64,000 nt of DNA, from NCBI GenBank assembly GCA_021018815.1, contig JAITYX010000033.1:5999001-6063000 (forward strand). The letters run 5' to 3'. The notes under the pieces are model-generated. The model had not been told where the DNA came from. It saw nothing but the letters and a program-made list of their open reading frames with translations, and did no database searches. Shown piece by piece: positions 9,641 to 21,508 of this stretch (the first letter of the stretch is position 1; each line of letters begins with the position of its first letter). This DNA is from Talinum fruticosum. Its lineage: Eukaryota; Streptophyta; Magnoliopsida; Caryophyllales; Talinaceae. A program made the position numbers and the translations under genes.

Positions 9641-11098
9641 CACTACAACAAAAACGTTATATAGCGACGGAAACCAATGACAGAATACAAGTCCATCGCT
9701 AACTACCGATGGAAGTTGACATTTGTCGAGATAAAACTTAACTATCGACGTAAACAAAATCCATCGCTATTTTACTCATTAGCGAGGGACCTAGCGATGG
9801 AAATGGAAAAATGAGCGATGGATTTCTGAAAAAAAGTTCAAAATTTAAAATTTTTTTAATTTAGTAACGGAATCGATCCGTCGCTGATTCCGTCGCCAAA
9901 TCTAATTATTTTTTTGTTAGCTATGAAATTAGTCCGTCGCTAATTCCGTTGCTAAATATAATTTAATATTTTTTATTAGCTACGGAATTAGTCCATCGCT
10001 AATTCAAAATTTTTAAAATTTTAAATTTGGAGCCTATTTTAATTTCAAAAAATATAAATTTTTTCAAATTTAAATTAGCGAAGGAATTGGTTCATCGCTA
10101 ATTTCGTTGCTAATCAAAAAATTTCAAAATTTAAATTTGCCGCCTATTATAGTTTTTCAAATATATAAAATTTTTCAAATTTTTAGTTAGCGACGGATCG
10201 GTCCAGTCGCAGATTCCGTCGCTAACTTAAAATTTGTAAAATTTTACTTTAGCGAGCTATTAAATTTTCTACGGTTTTCAAATTTTAATGTTTTTTAATT
10301 AGCGATGGACTGCTACGATCGCTCATCCGTCGTTATGTTGGAAATAAAATCTCGACTTCAACGAGACCCGATAAACCATAAGGATAGATAGGGTTCGAAT
10401 TAGAGAGAAGTAAGAGCGTGAGAGAGAAAGAGGCTGAAAATCTTTCCTCCTTTAGTAATTCTCTACCACCATCGTTCGCCGCCGCAGTCGCCACTGCGAT
10501 ACTGAGTCACCAACTAACCACCTTTAACCTCTTATAAGTATGATTTCTCCATCCTCCCTCATTGTTGGTTGTATTTATAATTTCCTTTGTATATTATAAA
10601 AGTTCAGATTTTAAAGGATTTGATATAACTTATTTTAATAGCATGGTTGGAATAAAATTGAGGTAGAAGGTAGAGATAATGAGGAAGAGGAAGAAGAAGA
10701 GGAAAAGGAAGATGAAGAACATAACTTTTGTTTGTAAATAATGTAACACTCTTGTTTTTTTTAATTAGTTTTTGTGGATGTTGGTGAATTGAAGTTGGAT
10801 TATATATGACTTTTGCGTTTGTATATGATTTTTGTGTTTGAATTGAAGTTGAATTTGATGTTGTTACTCTGCCGGATTAATTGGATTTGTATTTCGTTCT
10901 AGATTTTACGTATTAACCACTCAAAAATACACAAAATTGTAAATTGTTTTTAAAAAATTAGCGATTAAACGGAACCGACAATTCCGTCGCTAATCAACGA
11001 CTGAATCGTAGAATTCCGTCGCTAATTGTGAAATTTTGTCGCTAAATGACGTTTTTCCGTCGTTGTTTCCGTCGCTATATGGCGATTTTCTAGTAGTG
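9641..11098 (+). mobile_element. Small CACTA element nested in CACTA1
   Basis: Starts CACTACAACAAAAACG and ends with the reverse of CACTACTAGAAAATCG. Both ends then continue inward with ATATAGCGACGGAAAC. A 3-bp duplication ACT flanks it (9638-9640 and 11099-11101). Subterminal arrays of AGCGACGGA/TCCGTCGCT fill both ends. The middle has only a relic coding end on the + strand at about 10676-10736 (DNEEEEEEEEKEDEEHNF then stop), like the acidic tail of the CACTA second gene. At 1,458 bp with no transposase it is non-autonomous. Confidence 0.9.
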
Positions 11099-11384
11099 AC
11101 TCTTCGATCAAAATTTTAGGCCAAGACCTATTACTACAATTTTTAACTAAGAACCATAGTAATAGGTTTCAAATTTTTATAATATATTTTATTGTGTTTT
11201 TGTACCCCTGTACAATTATTATATAAGCGGGATATACACATATACAACCACAACAATTTACACAACAAAACCAACAACAACCTCAATTGTTGCATAAACA
11301 AGATTTCACACATTTTGCGATGACAATAGTTCCTTATTTTACAAGTTCCATCAAAGAATATATTGCAATATGAAATATAATACA

Positions 11385-11797
11385 AAGAGTTCTCCTCTTT
11401 TAGTATTTATGTCAAAAAGTTCATCTCTCATCGTAAAATTTTTTGGTATAAATGATTTTAATGTTTATGCCAAAAGGAAACTTTCTATTTACCCAAAGTG
11501 ATGCTTTTGTAGTAGATTTAGTTATGTGATTGTTTTTATGACGATATTTCTTGCTTGGAGTTGTTGCAGCGGTAATGTAGACAACATATATACATCAATT
11601 TGTTGTCCACACTATCTCTGCATGAACATCAAGCAAGCAATATAGTCATAAAGATAAGCACATAACTCAATCTACTAAAAACCATCACTTTGGGTAAATA
11701 GAGGTAAACCTTTGGCATAAATATGGAAATCATTTACACCGCAAAGTTCCAAGAAGAAGAGATGTACTTTTTGGCATAAATACTGAAAAGGAGTACA
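11385..11797. repeat. Long imperfect hairpin (about 200-bp arms) in CACTA1
   Basis: The sequence folds back on itself. 'agtatttatgtcaaaaagttcatctc' on the left pairs with the reverse of 'gagatgtactttttggcataaatact' on the right, then 'tttacccaaagtgatg' pairs with 'catcactttgggtaaa', then 'gtagacaaca' with 'tgttgtccac', around a small loop near 11590. Part of the left arm recurs once more at 11845-11910. No coding capacity is seen. A transcript through it would form a long stem. Confidence 0.7.
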
Positions 11798-11949
11798 CGA
11801 GCAGGATATCTCACCATCAATCTCTATTTCCTTTATCATGGTCCCAAAGTGATGCTCATCTTACGACTACATTACTTGGAGTTCTTGCAGTGGTAGACTA
11901 GACAACATAAAAACTTAGGAAAGCATTAACTAGCAACTTTTCCACAAGA

Positions 11950-12215
11950 ATCATAACAAACATAAAAGGATCATAAATTACAAAGGATATCAACACTAAC
12001 ATTGGTCGTTATTCTCACTCCCGCTTCTCGACTTAAAACTTTGTGGTATAAATCACTTGAGTAGATTTTATACCAAAACGGTCAAAGTTAAGAACCGAGA
12101 ACAATGATTAGCGACCAAACATAAAAGGATCAATAATTTAGGAAGGACAACATTGGTCGCTATTCTCGCTCCCGCTTCTCAACTAGGAACTTTAGGGTAT
12201 AAATCACTTGTTTAC
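11950..12215. repeat. Direct-inverted-direct repeat triplet in CACTA1
   Basis: Two direct copies of about 95 bases (near 11960-12060 and 12120-12211; shared 'ttggtcg.tattctc.ctcccgcttctc' and 'ggtataaatcacttg') flank an inverted copy ('ttataccaaaacgg...gcgaccaa', about 12068-12117). The triplet lies just downstream of the transposase stop. The function is unknown. Confidence 0.65.
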
Positions 12216-12400
12216 CTGAAAAATCTTTTTCCCCTTCCATTGGACACTTAGTCCTTTCCATCGGCATCAAACAACAATCGTTACAGGAAAGTGTTAAGGT
12301 CGAACACTCGAAAACACAAGGTGCGGCTATTGAAAACAACAAAAAATATGGATATACGTAAATAAAATTGTTATACAATAATGTCCTTATCCGAGTTAGT

Positions 12401-14604
12401 TTAATTACATGGTTTATGCGATTTTTCCCCTCCTTTGGACTTTTCTTCAATATATATGCCTTCGTGATGGTCAACCCTTAAATATAACTCTTCAAAATTG
12501 GCATACGCATTTTCAATAGGAATTCCCAAGGAGAAGGGTGGGGTTTCCTCAACAAACTCACACACATCCGCACCATCCCTACCAGCAACATGTCTCTTCC
12601 CTTAAAGAACAATATAACACTTATCATTAGTCGGGTCCTCAATGTAACACTTCGCACCGGAATACCATCTCATCTCCTTTAGGCCCTTCTCTTATGGGAT
12701 CGACCATCGTTAATTCCATCTCATCAACTCGGACACCGTTGTTATTGTAAACCCATTTGCACTTGGAAAAGCTGGCTCATGGAAATCAACATAGTCTAGC
12801 TCCCACATCTCCTCAATGACTTTGTAATATGACATTTTAGTTATAACTGGATGTTTGTCCTTGGAGTTGGAAATGTGAAGTGCATGAGCCTCCAATGTGA
12901 CCCTACTATTTTGCACGATACTCGTATTGTCCTTGCTCTGTGTGTAGAAAGAGTATCCATTGATTTCATACCCACAGTAATCAATCACATCCAACTCGGG
13001 GCCCTCTACGCAAGCTTATTAATGTTTGTGAGATATGATCTCATTATTCATTCAATTGGTTAGTGATGACTCTATCTCAAGCCAAGCATACTAATGTTTG
13101 CGAGATATGATCCGGTGATTTATTCAATTTTTCCTCGGTATTGTCTCCTTATGAGAGATTTGTGCTCGATCAATGAATGACTGCACTTCATCTCTGTTGT
13201 GAAAAATATAAAGATGTGCTTGATCCCTCATATCCCGACTAATTGTTAGAACCATTGGCCCCGGTTTCCCTACCCAACAATCTTCCCCATAAATCGATCT
13301 TTTGGAATACCAACAACTTCCATTTAGGGGTAGTATTCACAACATAACTCAACACACTCCTCAATTGTGTATACCTCAACAATGCACCCTTCGATCGATA
13401 CCGATTTCTAACATACCCTTTGAGAAATTTCATAAAACTTTCAAAAGGCTACATCCATCAATAAAAAATCAGGCCACAAAATCGCACTTCTCTCACCAAA
13501 TGGATAAGTAGGTGCACCATGATATCAAAAAAGAAGGTGGGAAGTGCATCTCAAGTTGGCACAATGTAAAGATCACATCGAACTCAAGATCATCGAATTT
13601 CTCCAATTCAACAACTTTGCTACATATGGCATTGAAGAAGAAGCAAAGTCTTGTAATCGACTATCCGACATGTTTAGTCATCACGGCTCGGATAGAAACC
13701 GGCATAATTTGTTACATTAAAGCATGACAATCGGGAGATTTAAGATCGATTAGTCTATAATCGGACATTAAAATGTGTCTACCGATGTTTGAAGAATATC
13801 CCTATGGCACTTTGAGTTTCTTCAAGGTCTCACACAAATGAGCTTTTTCCCTTCTACTCAATGTGTAAGAAGCTGGAGGCAAATACATTCTTTTTCCATT
13901 TGGTTGCAGTGCTAATTCCTCTCGTATTCCCATTTCACACAAATTGAGTCCGACTTTCTCTCCGTCCTTGGTCTTCCCAAGTATGTTCAAAAGATTCCCA
14001 TTGAGACTTTCACATATGTTCTTCTCTGTATGCATTACATCAAGATTATGTCTCACATACAACTTTTTCCAATACGGAAGATTAAAAAATACTCATCTCT
14101 TTTTTCACACACCATTTTCATATTAATGTTACTATGGCTTGCCAAACTCCACATCAAGAAACTTCACTTGTTCATAAATTTGATGTCCTCTTCATGGAGT
14201 TAGAGCATAATCCATCTTAGTTTTACCATTGGAAGGCTTCTATTTCTTCAATATTGATGGAAAAGGGAAGAAACTTTCGTTGTCCGAGATAGGCTGTCCT
14301 TTTTCGTGCTTACGTTGATAGGAGCAAGTACCGTCTGCATAAATGGGGCATGCCTTATGGCATTTGATGGTGTATCCGGACATGTTTTCTTATGCATGCA
14401 AAATCATTGATTGTGGTGAAGATTATAACATGCAATATAAACTGCCCTTGTTGATATGCATAAAAAATCGAAAAACCTTCATCCCACAACAACTTTAAAT
14501 CTTCAACAAAAGGTGCCAAGTACCCATCTATTATATCATTTCCTGGTTGTTCAGGCCTAGAAATTAGCATTGGCATCATAATGTACTTGCACTTGATACA
14601 CAAT
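12401..14604 (-). pseudogene. TNP2-type CACTA transposase, C-terminal two thirds
   Basis: Reading on the minus strand from 14604: KYIMMPMLISRPEQPGNDII, then FVEDLKLLWDEG and TINDFA (TNP2 core, PF02992). Next come RHNLDVMHTEKNICESLNGN, ILGKTKD and LPPASYTLSRREKAHLCETL (13802-14062). FLKGYVRNRYRSKG and EVVGIPKDRFMGK (DUF4218-like) follow near 13240-13440, then YCGYEINGYSFYT and EMWELDYVDF (DUF4216, 12710-12994), and a C-terminus GKRHVAGRDG...VEETPPFSLG to a stop at 12401. Frameshifts break it in several places. The N-terminal third is at 39703-40706 on the other side of element F. Confidence 0.9.
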
Positions 14605-16458
14605 TCAAGGTTTTCTCTTGAGTCCGAGTCACCCTAAAGGGGGTGAATAGGGTGAGAAGGAAATTTTGCAAAAATAAAAATTTCAAGCAAGTCACAACTC
14701 AAAAAAGAGATTCTGAGTCTAGAATGAACTCAAAGTAAAAAACAAAGATATACATGGAAACCTTCATGTGGAAGAAAACCACCGATAGTGTCAATCTTGA
14801 CACCAAGTCAAATCCACTATTTTTAATCCATAAAATAAGAGGATCGACTCTTTTAGAATTGCTCCCTTAGACAATTAACTACATGTTTTTCTAGGCACAA
14901 TAGTTCCCTTATCCGCATTTGTACTTCCTAATTGAGTTACCCCTTTATAATTAGGTACAAGCTGAGTTGAGTTACCCTTTACAACTTAGTCAAGGGAAAT
15001 TACAAAGAAGTGAAGAACGTAAAATTTTGATTGATTTTAAGACTTCTTCAATTTTCAACTCAAAAGTTGAGAAAACTAAGTACAAAGTTGAGACTTGGAA
15101 AAGATTGAGCGTGTGAGATTAGAGTTCGGTTCCAGCAATCTTCTAAGTCTTGTAGAGTGGCAAATAGCCGTTGTAACCAATCCTGGTTTGGGAAGCTTCA
15201 CTAGCCGTTGTAACGGATAGTCCGAGTTCCTCGAAAGAGAACCGTTGTGAAGATGAACGTTGTGCATCGGTTCTTGGCTCAAAAGGTGGTCCACCCCACT
15301 TGTTGTGACTGAAATCTTGGCTAAAAACAACCGTTAGACACAAAGTTGGAGTTTATAGGAAATGGAAACAAACAACCCTAACACGATGTCTCATTCATCC
15401 TGGAAATATGACTTTTCTATCAGCTGGCGTTTAACGGTACGGTTAGAAGCCAATTGCATTTACTTTTCAAATTTAGATTAAATCACTTTAATCATCTTGC
15501 AAAAACAAATCAGTATCATACTCCAAAAGGTGCTCGAATCAGCTGGTAATGTCTAAAAAGTAAGGTGGTAATGTCTAAAAACAAATCATCTTGCAAAAAC
15601 AAATCAGTATCCCGGAAATATGACTTTTCTATCAGCTGGCGTTTAATGATCCGTTGAGGTGTGAACGTTGTGCACCGGCTCTTCACTCCAAAAGGTGCTC
15701 GAATCAGCTGGTAATGTCTAAAAAGTAAGGTGGAAACCACCGTTGAGCTTGGCGTTGAAGATTTCCAGCTTTGGAAACGGACAATCTTGGCACGACGTCC
15801 GAGTCTTGCTCGAAGTAGAAAAACCTTGTCTGGCTGGTGATTGACAACTTAAAGCTGGTTGCTTTTATAATTCAAAAATAGGATAACCTCATTTAAATAA
15901 CCTACAAAAGTAAACAATTTTGGTTCTCAAAGTATAAATTACTTTGGTCCAAGATTAGGCACACATAATAATTTAATTAAGATAATTAAGTGCATAGTTA
16001 TATTAGGCGTAGAGGGGTGGAATTTTCTGAGTCTAATATTCATTATACTCAAATTCCATCCGAGTCGGTCTTAGGGAATATCAAGTTATAATCTAAATAT
16101 CAAAGTATAAGTACTTGATCTAAACAAATAATTCTCGAACAAACATGCTGACTTGGAAAGATGAATTAACGTTTTAATTCACTTTCCCTTAGAATATGAA
16201 GTCGAACTTAGATTAGAAGTGTTAGAGAGATTACTTGAACATGCGATAAATCTAAGTGGTGTCCGAGTGACTCATAAACATGAGTGTGAGTTGATGAACA
16301 AGAATGTGGATTCTAAGTAAGTCAAAATCGAATGAAAACATATGCAATAGTTTTTATATTACTCATAATGACTTGTAATCAAAACTTAGAAGGGATGAGG
16401 TTTGTACTCGAGTCCAAGATAGCAATGAGAATGATATAAATTCGAGTCCAAGTCTTCG
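14605..16458 (-). mobile_element. Left copia LTR of the F block, chimeric
   Basis: The left part (to about 15480) matches the LTR at 38825-39697, e.g. 'agagttc.gttc.agcaatct' and 'cccacttgttgtgact', so it is the 3' LTR of F. From about 15740 to the 5' terminus 'gtcttcg' it matches another LTR subtype (as at 16998-18459). Between them is scrambled duplicated text: 'gctcgaatcagctggtaatgtc' occurs at 15533 and 15693, and 'aaaaacaaatcagtatc' at about 15501 and 15596. This points to recombination between two LTRs. Confidence 0.75.
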
Positions 16459-16938
16459 AGAGATTATTGGTAATCTCTATGAACCGAATATACATCCGAG
16501 TGATGTTTTCTTCGAGCTCCATCTTAAACAACTCATATTTGTGAAGATACTAACTTATGTTCACCTGCTTCACCTGGTTTGTTCCTTCATAGGTGTTGAC
16601 AAGTGTCCCACACCTCTTTAGTTGTGTCACAGCTGAGACCCTATTGTATTCTTACGTAGTAATGGCACACATAAGTGTGTTCATAGCTTTGAAATTCTTT
16701 CCGAATTTCTCGATCTCCATAGTGGTTAACTCAAATTTAGCTTTAGGTACAAGAGTTGCATTCTCCGTCTTCATTGGAATGTAGTTGCCAGCTTGGATGA
16801 TGTTCTAAACTTATATATAGTTGGCCATAAGGAAACATTCCATTATCTTCTTCTAATGGGCAAAGTTTGACCACTGGAAACTTCGAGTGGTCCGGTAGAT
16901 GATCTTCCTTCATCGAACTCTCAATTGTTGTAAGCCAT
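16459..16938 (-). pseudogene. Truncated copia gag joined directly to an LTR
   Basis: Gag start on the minus strand (MAYNN, then EFDEGRS after a stop), then the conserved TYEGTNQVKQVNI and LHKYELFKMELEENITRMYI. It runs to NNLS and there passes without a polypurine tract into the LTR end. Only about 160 codons of gag remain and all of pol is gone. The unit LTR-PBS-gag-LTR (16998-18459 as 5' LTR) is an internally deleted element, with many stops. Confidence 0.82.
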
Positions 16939-16983
16939 CCGATCTTTATACCATTGGATGGTGAGATCCTCTTGAAAGGCTAG

Positions 16984-16996
16984 GCTTTGATAGCAA
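16984..16996 (-). other. Primer binding site of the truncated unit
   Basis: 'gctttgatagcaa' is the reverse of TTGCTATCAAAGC, a decayed initiator-Met-type PBS directly inside the LTR at 16998. Confidence 0.75.
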
Positions 16997-16997
16997 T

Positions 16998-18459
16998 TGA
17001 AGGTTTACTCGTGGAGAGTCTTAGTCGCCCTGGAACGAGGGTGAATAGGATGATGGAGGAAATTAAACGAACCAGCTAAACTGCAGATTCTAAGTCTAGA
17101 TTGGACTTAAAAATTGATAACATAGAAATGCGTAGAACCCTCCTAGGGCAGAAAACCACGGACAGTGCTAATCCAAGCACCAAGTCAAATCCACTATTTT
17201 GAATCTGCAAAATACAAGGACTTACTCTACCAAAATTGCTCCCTTAAACAATTCCTTATAATGTTTTCCTAGACTCGAAGTTACCTTATCGATGTACTAT
17301 TTCCTAACTAAGGTAACCTTTATAGTCATGGACAACTAAGCTGAGTTAAGCCTTACAACTCAGTCAAGGGACCTTACTCAAAAAGTAAGAAAAGATTATG
17401 ACTGATTACAAGTCTTTTACAACTCGGAAAATATTAAATATACACTTGGAGTTGTAAATAGAAGATTGAATATGAAAACAATAAATTTTTCTCAAGTAAT
17501 GTGTTTTCCAATGATGTTTAGCCATATTCTATTATTGTAAGGTGGCTTCTATTTATATCTAACCAAGCAGAGTGAGAGTTGAGTCTTGGTTGAGAACAAA
17601 ATTCTTCAATGGCCGTTATAATCTGCTCTTCTCGAAAAGATCCGTTAGGATGTGAACGTTATGCAATAGTTCTTGGCTCCAAAAGGTCGTTGAATTACTT
17701 GGTGGTGACTCGAAAGTTGTGCTGGAAACAACCGCTAAGCCTAGTGTTGGATTTTTCCAGTTTTGGAAACAGAGAACCACGACACGGTCTTTGAGTCATG
17801 TTCGGAAATAGATAAAGCTTGTCTCGTCTGGTGATTTAATAGCTAGAAGCCGATTGTTTTTGTATTTCAAAAAATGAGTTAGCCTCGTTTGAATAACCTA
17901 CAAAAGTAAACCACATTGGTTCTCAAAGTATAAAGTTTTTTGGTCCAAGATTAGGCACGAGATAATAATTAAATTAGAACAATTAAATGCTTAATTATCT
18001 TTGGCCTAGAAGAGTGGAATTTTCCGAGTCTAATATTCGAGTATACTCAAATTCCATCGTAGTCAATCCTAAGGATGATCAAGTTAAAAGAATAGAACAT
18101 CGAGTTTAACAACTTGATCCGGTCAAATAATTCTCAAAAAATAAACCGACTTAGAATAAGGAATTAACACAATAATTCTCTTTGCGTTGAAATATGCAAT
18201 CGAGTACTCAATATAAAAGTGTTAGAGAAACTATTTGATCATGCGATAGTTACGAGCGATGTCCGAGTGAGTCGAAACAACAATGTAGAAGAAGATATGC
18301 AATAAGGTGCTTTCGAGTCGATCAAAACGAATGAAAACTTATACAAGAGTTTCTATAACACTCGAATGACTTGAAATCAAAACATATGAGAGATTAGATT
18401 TATACTTGAGTTCTTCATGAATTACTCCGAATGACTTAGAGTTAGGATATGAGTCTTCA
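16998..18459 (-). mobile_element. copia LTR (5' LTR of the truncated unit)
   Basis: Complete LTR between 'tgaaggtttactc' and 'gagtcttca'. TATA-like 'ctatttatatctaacc' lies near 17550, and the conserved block with '..ccctcctagggcagaaaaccacgg' near 17135-17163. It is 1,462 bp. Short open frames inside are not genes. Confidence 0.85.
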
Positions 18460-18729
18460 ACCAAGACCAATTAGTATAGCGACATGATTTTGAAAAAGGC
18501 CAATTTCCATTAAAATATCTTGGAGTGTCTGTTAAAACATAGAAAATTGAATAGGAATAACTCGCCTATCCTCGGTTTCCAAAATTACTTATAGAATAAG
18601 GAGCTGGGGGATGAGAAAGTTGAGTTATGCTAGAAGAACCCAGTTAGTGAACTCTATTTTACTAAACATGCATATTTACTCGGAGTTTCCTTTTATTCTA
18701 TCCAAGTTGGTTCTCAAAGAAGTGGAAAA

Positions 18730-18905
18730 AATCTATAGGAACTATCTTTCGGGAGGCATTGAAAACTATCATAGGAATAACCTTGTGACCTAGGATGATG
18801 TTTGCCTACCCAAGAAATCTGCAGGAACTATCTATGGGGAGGCATTGAAAACTATCATAGGAATAATCTTGTGGCCTGGGATGATGTCTACCTACCCAAG
18901 AAACA
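18730..18905 (+). repeat. Tandem duplication of about 90 bp in the LINE
   Basis: 'aggaactatct..gggaggcattgaaaactatcataggaataa' and the following 'gatgatgt.t.cctacccaagaaa' occur twice in a row (about 18735-18815 and 18821-18902), with scattered differences. Confidence 0.8.
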
Positions 18906-18917
18906 AGGAGGTTTGGG

Positions 18918-19629
18918 TGTAAGAGTTAGTGAAAAATGGAACATGGCTATTTTTGGGAAACATCTTTGGTATCTATTTGCCCACCCAAAGATATTATGGG
19001 TTAAATAGGTGAAACATGATGCTAGCGGGAGTTTCAAAAAATCATGAGCTTAAGGAAACATTTGTCGGTTTGGTGGGATAATCGGAATGACAAATGGAAA
19101 GTTGAAAAGCAGGATAAGTCAAAGAAGCCTACAACGCCCTTCTTGACTCCAAAACCTGGCACAAATTGGTGGCAGCTTATTTGATATAAACATGTGGTGC
19201 CCAAACACTCATTTTGTATCCGGCTTGTCTTCAAACGAAGCTCTTGCCTACCTAATGTAAGAGTTAGTGAAAAATGGAACATGGCTCTTGTTGGGAAACA
19301 TCTTTGGTATCTATTTGCCCACCTAGAGATATTATAGGTTAAATAGGTGTATAGTGTGTACCTTAAATAACAAGATTGGCAAACTGTAGTATTGAAACAT
19401 GATGCTAGCAGGAGTTTCAAAAGATCATGCACTTAAGGAAACATTTATCAATTTGGTGGGATAATCAGAATGACAAATGGATAGTTCAAAAGTAGGATAA
19501 GTCAAAGAAGCATACAACGCCCTCCTTACTCCAAAACCTACCACAAATTGGTGGCAGCTTATTTGGCATAAACATGCGGTGCCCAAACACTCATTTTGTA
19601 TCCGGCTTGTCTTCAAACGAAGCTCTTGA
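18918..19629 (+). repeat. Tandem duplication of about 330-380 bp in the LINE
   Basis: The segment from 'gtaagagttagtgaaaaatgg' to 'cttcaaacgaagctcttg' (about 18918-19246) is repeated at about 19256-19629. The second unit has some extra bases (near 19350-19385). The 132-codon minus-strand frame over this repeat is an antisense artefact. Confidence 0.85.
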
Positions 19630-19998
19630 CAACATATAGAATCAGTAGATGGAAACCATTGAATAACCCCAAATGTGCATTATGTGATCTTCCTAAAACC
19701 ATTGATAATCTATTCCTTCAAACGAAGTCTGTCATTGCACTTATTGTTGCTGCAATGTGCTACTTTATATGGAATAACCGTAACATTAGAATATTCTAGG
19801 AAAAAACCAGAACAAGTGCTGCCATTGACAAGGCAATTTGATGGACAATTAGAAACCTTTTGACGCAAAAATAAGAAAGTACATAGAGGATGGATAGCTA
19901 ATATGTAATGAAGTTTGATCATTGGGTATGCCCAATGTAATCTTGTACATATTTGGACTATTTAATGGTAAAATCTTACCCTTTTTGCCCAAAAAGAT

Positions 19999-20690
19999 TG
20001 TGGGAGATATCATTCATGTCACATAAGTTCGCAAATTCCGAGTAGTCCAACTCCCATTCATGGTCGGTTCGAATTCTCCTAATCTAATTTTTAGACTCTA
20101 CATGTATTTTCCTATAGATCTTAATGAACTCTTTGAAGGCTTCATTCTTGTTCTTTATAAAATAAACCCGGGTAATCTTGAATAATCATCAATAATGAAG
20201 AATACATATGATTTACCTCCTAAGCTTTTAACAAGAATTTCACCACACAAATTGATATGTATCAATTCAAGCACTTTGGATGTAGAAACAGTTTTGAGTA
20301 GCTTAAATGATGACCTAACATGTTTTTCTTTTATGCGTGCATCACATATTTTATCTTTCTTAAATGAGTAGTCGGGTAACCCTCCGAGTAACCCTTGAGA
20401 TACAAGTTTCTTAATAGTGTGCAAACTAATATGACTCGATCTACAACTCTATGTCCATGAATCATCATTATCCGAAACTTTTAAACATGACAAATCTTGA
20501 CTAGAATCGAAAGAGAAATGGTATAGATGTTACCTAACCTCGGACTAGAGAGCTTTGTCTCTTTTGTGCTTGCATAAGAAATAAAGTAATCTGTTTGAGT
20601 GAATCTTAACTCTTGACCTTTGTCACATAGTTAACGAGATACTCGAAGATTATACTTGAATCCCTTGAAAAGATATAGTGGACTAACTAA
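19999..20690 (-). pseudogene. Integrase and pre-integrase fragment, element F
   Basis: On the minus strand: a pre-integrase segment with HTIKKLVSQGLLGGLPDYSF and KKDKICDARIKEKHVRSSF, then integrase ELIHINLCGEILVKSLGGKS and IIDDYSRLPG, ending just past 'TDxGVGLLG'. The active-site VDD is here IDD. The coding sequence stops where the LINE begins, so RT and RNase H are missing from F. Confidence 0.85.
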
Positions 20691-20865
20691 GTTATCTCCT
20701 TGTCCAACTCTAATAATGCCAATAATTTTACCTTTGTTGTCATCTACAAATGTGACTTTTCCTCCTTTCATGTCTTCCGGTTCCGAGAAAAGTCTTGAAT
20801 TACTAGACATGTGGCGAGAACATCCACTATCTAAGTACCAGTGACCTCTTTGTTTCGAGTGACCT
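20691..20865 (-). pseudogene. copia protease, element F (active-site motif kept)
   Basis: The minus strand reads GHWYLDSGCSRHMSSNSRLF, then GGKVTFVDDNKGKIIGIIRV and VSPLYLFKGFKYNL. It keeps the canonical catalytic DSG and is the best-preserved protease of this family in the window. It has no in-frame start of its own, as expected for part of a polyprotein. Confidence 0.88.
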
Positions 20866-21508
20866 GTAAAACAGAAAAACTAACCCTTCTCACTTCCTCT
20901 TATAAAGTCAGTAATTGTCTTTACAAGTGGACATTTTCCGAGGAAGAAAACTTTTAGGAACCCAAATTTGAATGATTTTAGGATTGGTTTTAGTTTGACT
21001 CTTCTTTCTTCGAAAATTGAGTCTATCTCTCTTTATTTTGAAATCATCTCCTTTTATAAACAGGTTTAAAAGACTTTTTCTTAAAAGCTAGTTTGGGCTC
21101 TGTCTATTTCTTTTTTAAATGAATGGGACCATGCTTAGCCTTCCGAACTTGATCGTTCCGGAATTAGTTTTCAAAAGACTTTTCTAGGAATTGTTTTTGT
21201 GTTCAACATGGTAACTAAGTCCTTCTTTTCGAAAAAAGACACACTGAAAACTAAGTAATAAATCAAGGTTTTTCTAACCTTGAGTAAGTTTTAAAACCAA
21301 CTCCTGAGATTTAGTGAGTTTTTGTTTCAACTGCTCATTCTCTCGTTCCGAGGCACTCAAACTCAATCTCGTGGTCTTCATTACTAGTCTCAAGTACCTT
21401 TAGGTTTTGTCTCAGCTTTTCTAAATTATTTTTAAAGATTTATTCTCACCACTAAAAGACTCTAATTTCTCTTTAAATTTAGAAGAATTAGAAATTGGAC
21501 TTCTCCTC
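20866..21508 (-). pseudogene. gag-pol linker, element F
   Basis: Equivalent to the linker in K and A: an acceptor-like 'ctgt..tttacag' block at about 20864-20890 (minus), then SxSSLFRKE-, SKDLVLKLTQG- and charged segments in broken frames. It is interrupted by element I exactly at TCCTC; the gag continues at 37739. Confidence 0.75.

Larger units (their letters stand above)
18460..19998 (+). mobile_element. 5'-truncated LINE (L1-type) fragment
   Basis: Coding relics of the C-terminal half of a plant non-LTR retrotransposon ORF2. The RT end reads FEKGQFPLKYLGVSVKT, then MRKLSYARRTQLVNSILLNM (18611) and LPKKQGGLGVRVSEKWN. A zf-RVT domain follows (WWQLIWHKHAVPKHSFCIRL, RWKPLNNPKCALCDLPKTID) and an AAMCYFIWNNRNIRIF tail. 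The 3' end 'atggtaaaatcttaccctttttgcccaaaaa' is the usual plant LINE terminus. It adjoins F's integrase on the right and an LTR end on the left. It is broken by stops and by tandem duplications. Confidence 0.85.

Noticed and set aside
9641..11098. Regular short repeats considered as a CRISPR array or satellite
   Set aside because: AGCGACGGA units are inverted and irregularly spaced, and sit in an element with CACTA ends and a 3-bp duplication in a plant nuclear context.
12160..12474. 104-codon minus-strand frame after the TNP2 stop
   Set aside because: It overlaps the TNP2 C-terminus (stop at 12401) in another register and then the repeat triplet; no family is recognisable.
13302..13727. Plus-strand frames over 13302-13511 and 13512-13727
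   Set aside because: They lie antisense to the TNP2 transposase, whose minus-strand motifs are clear.
19034..19432. 132-codon minus-strand open frame
   Set aside because: It lies antisense to the LINE coding sequence and recurs at 19425-19616 only because the LINE segment is tandemly duplicated.
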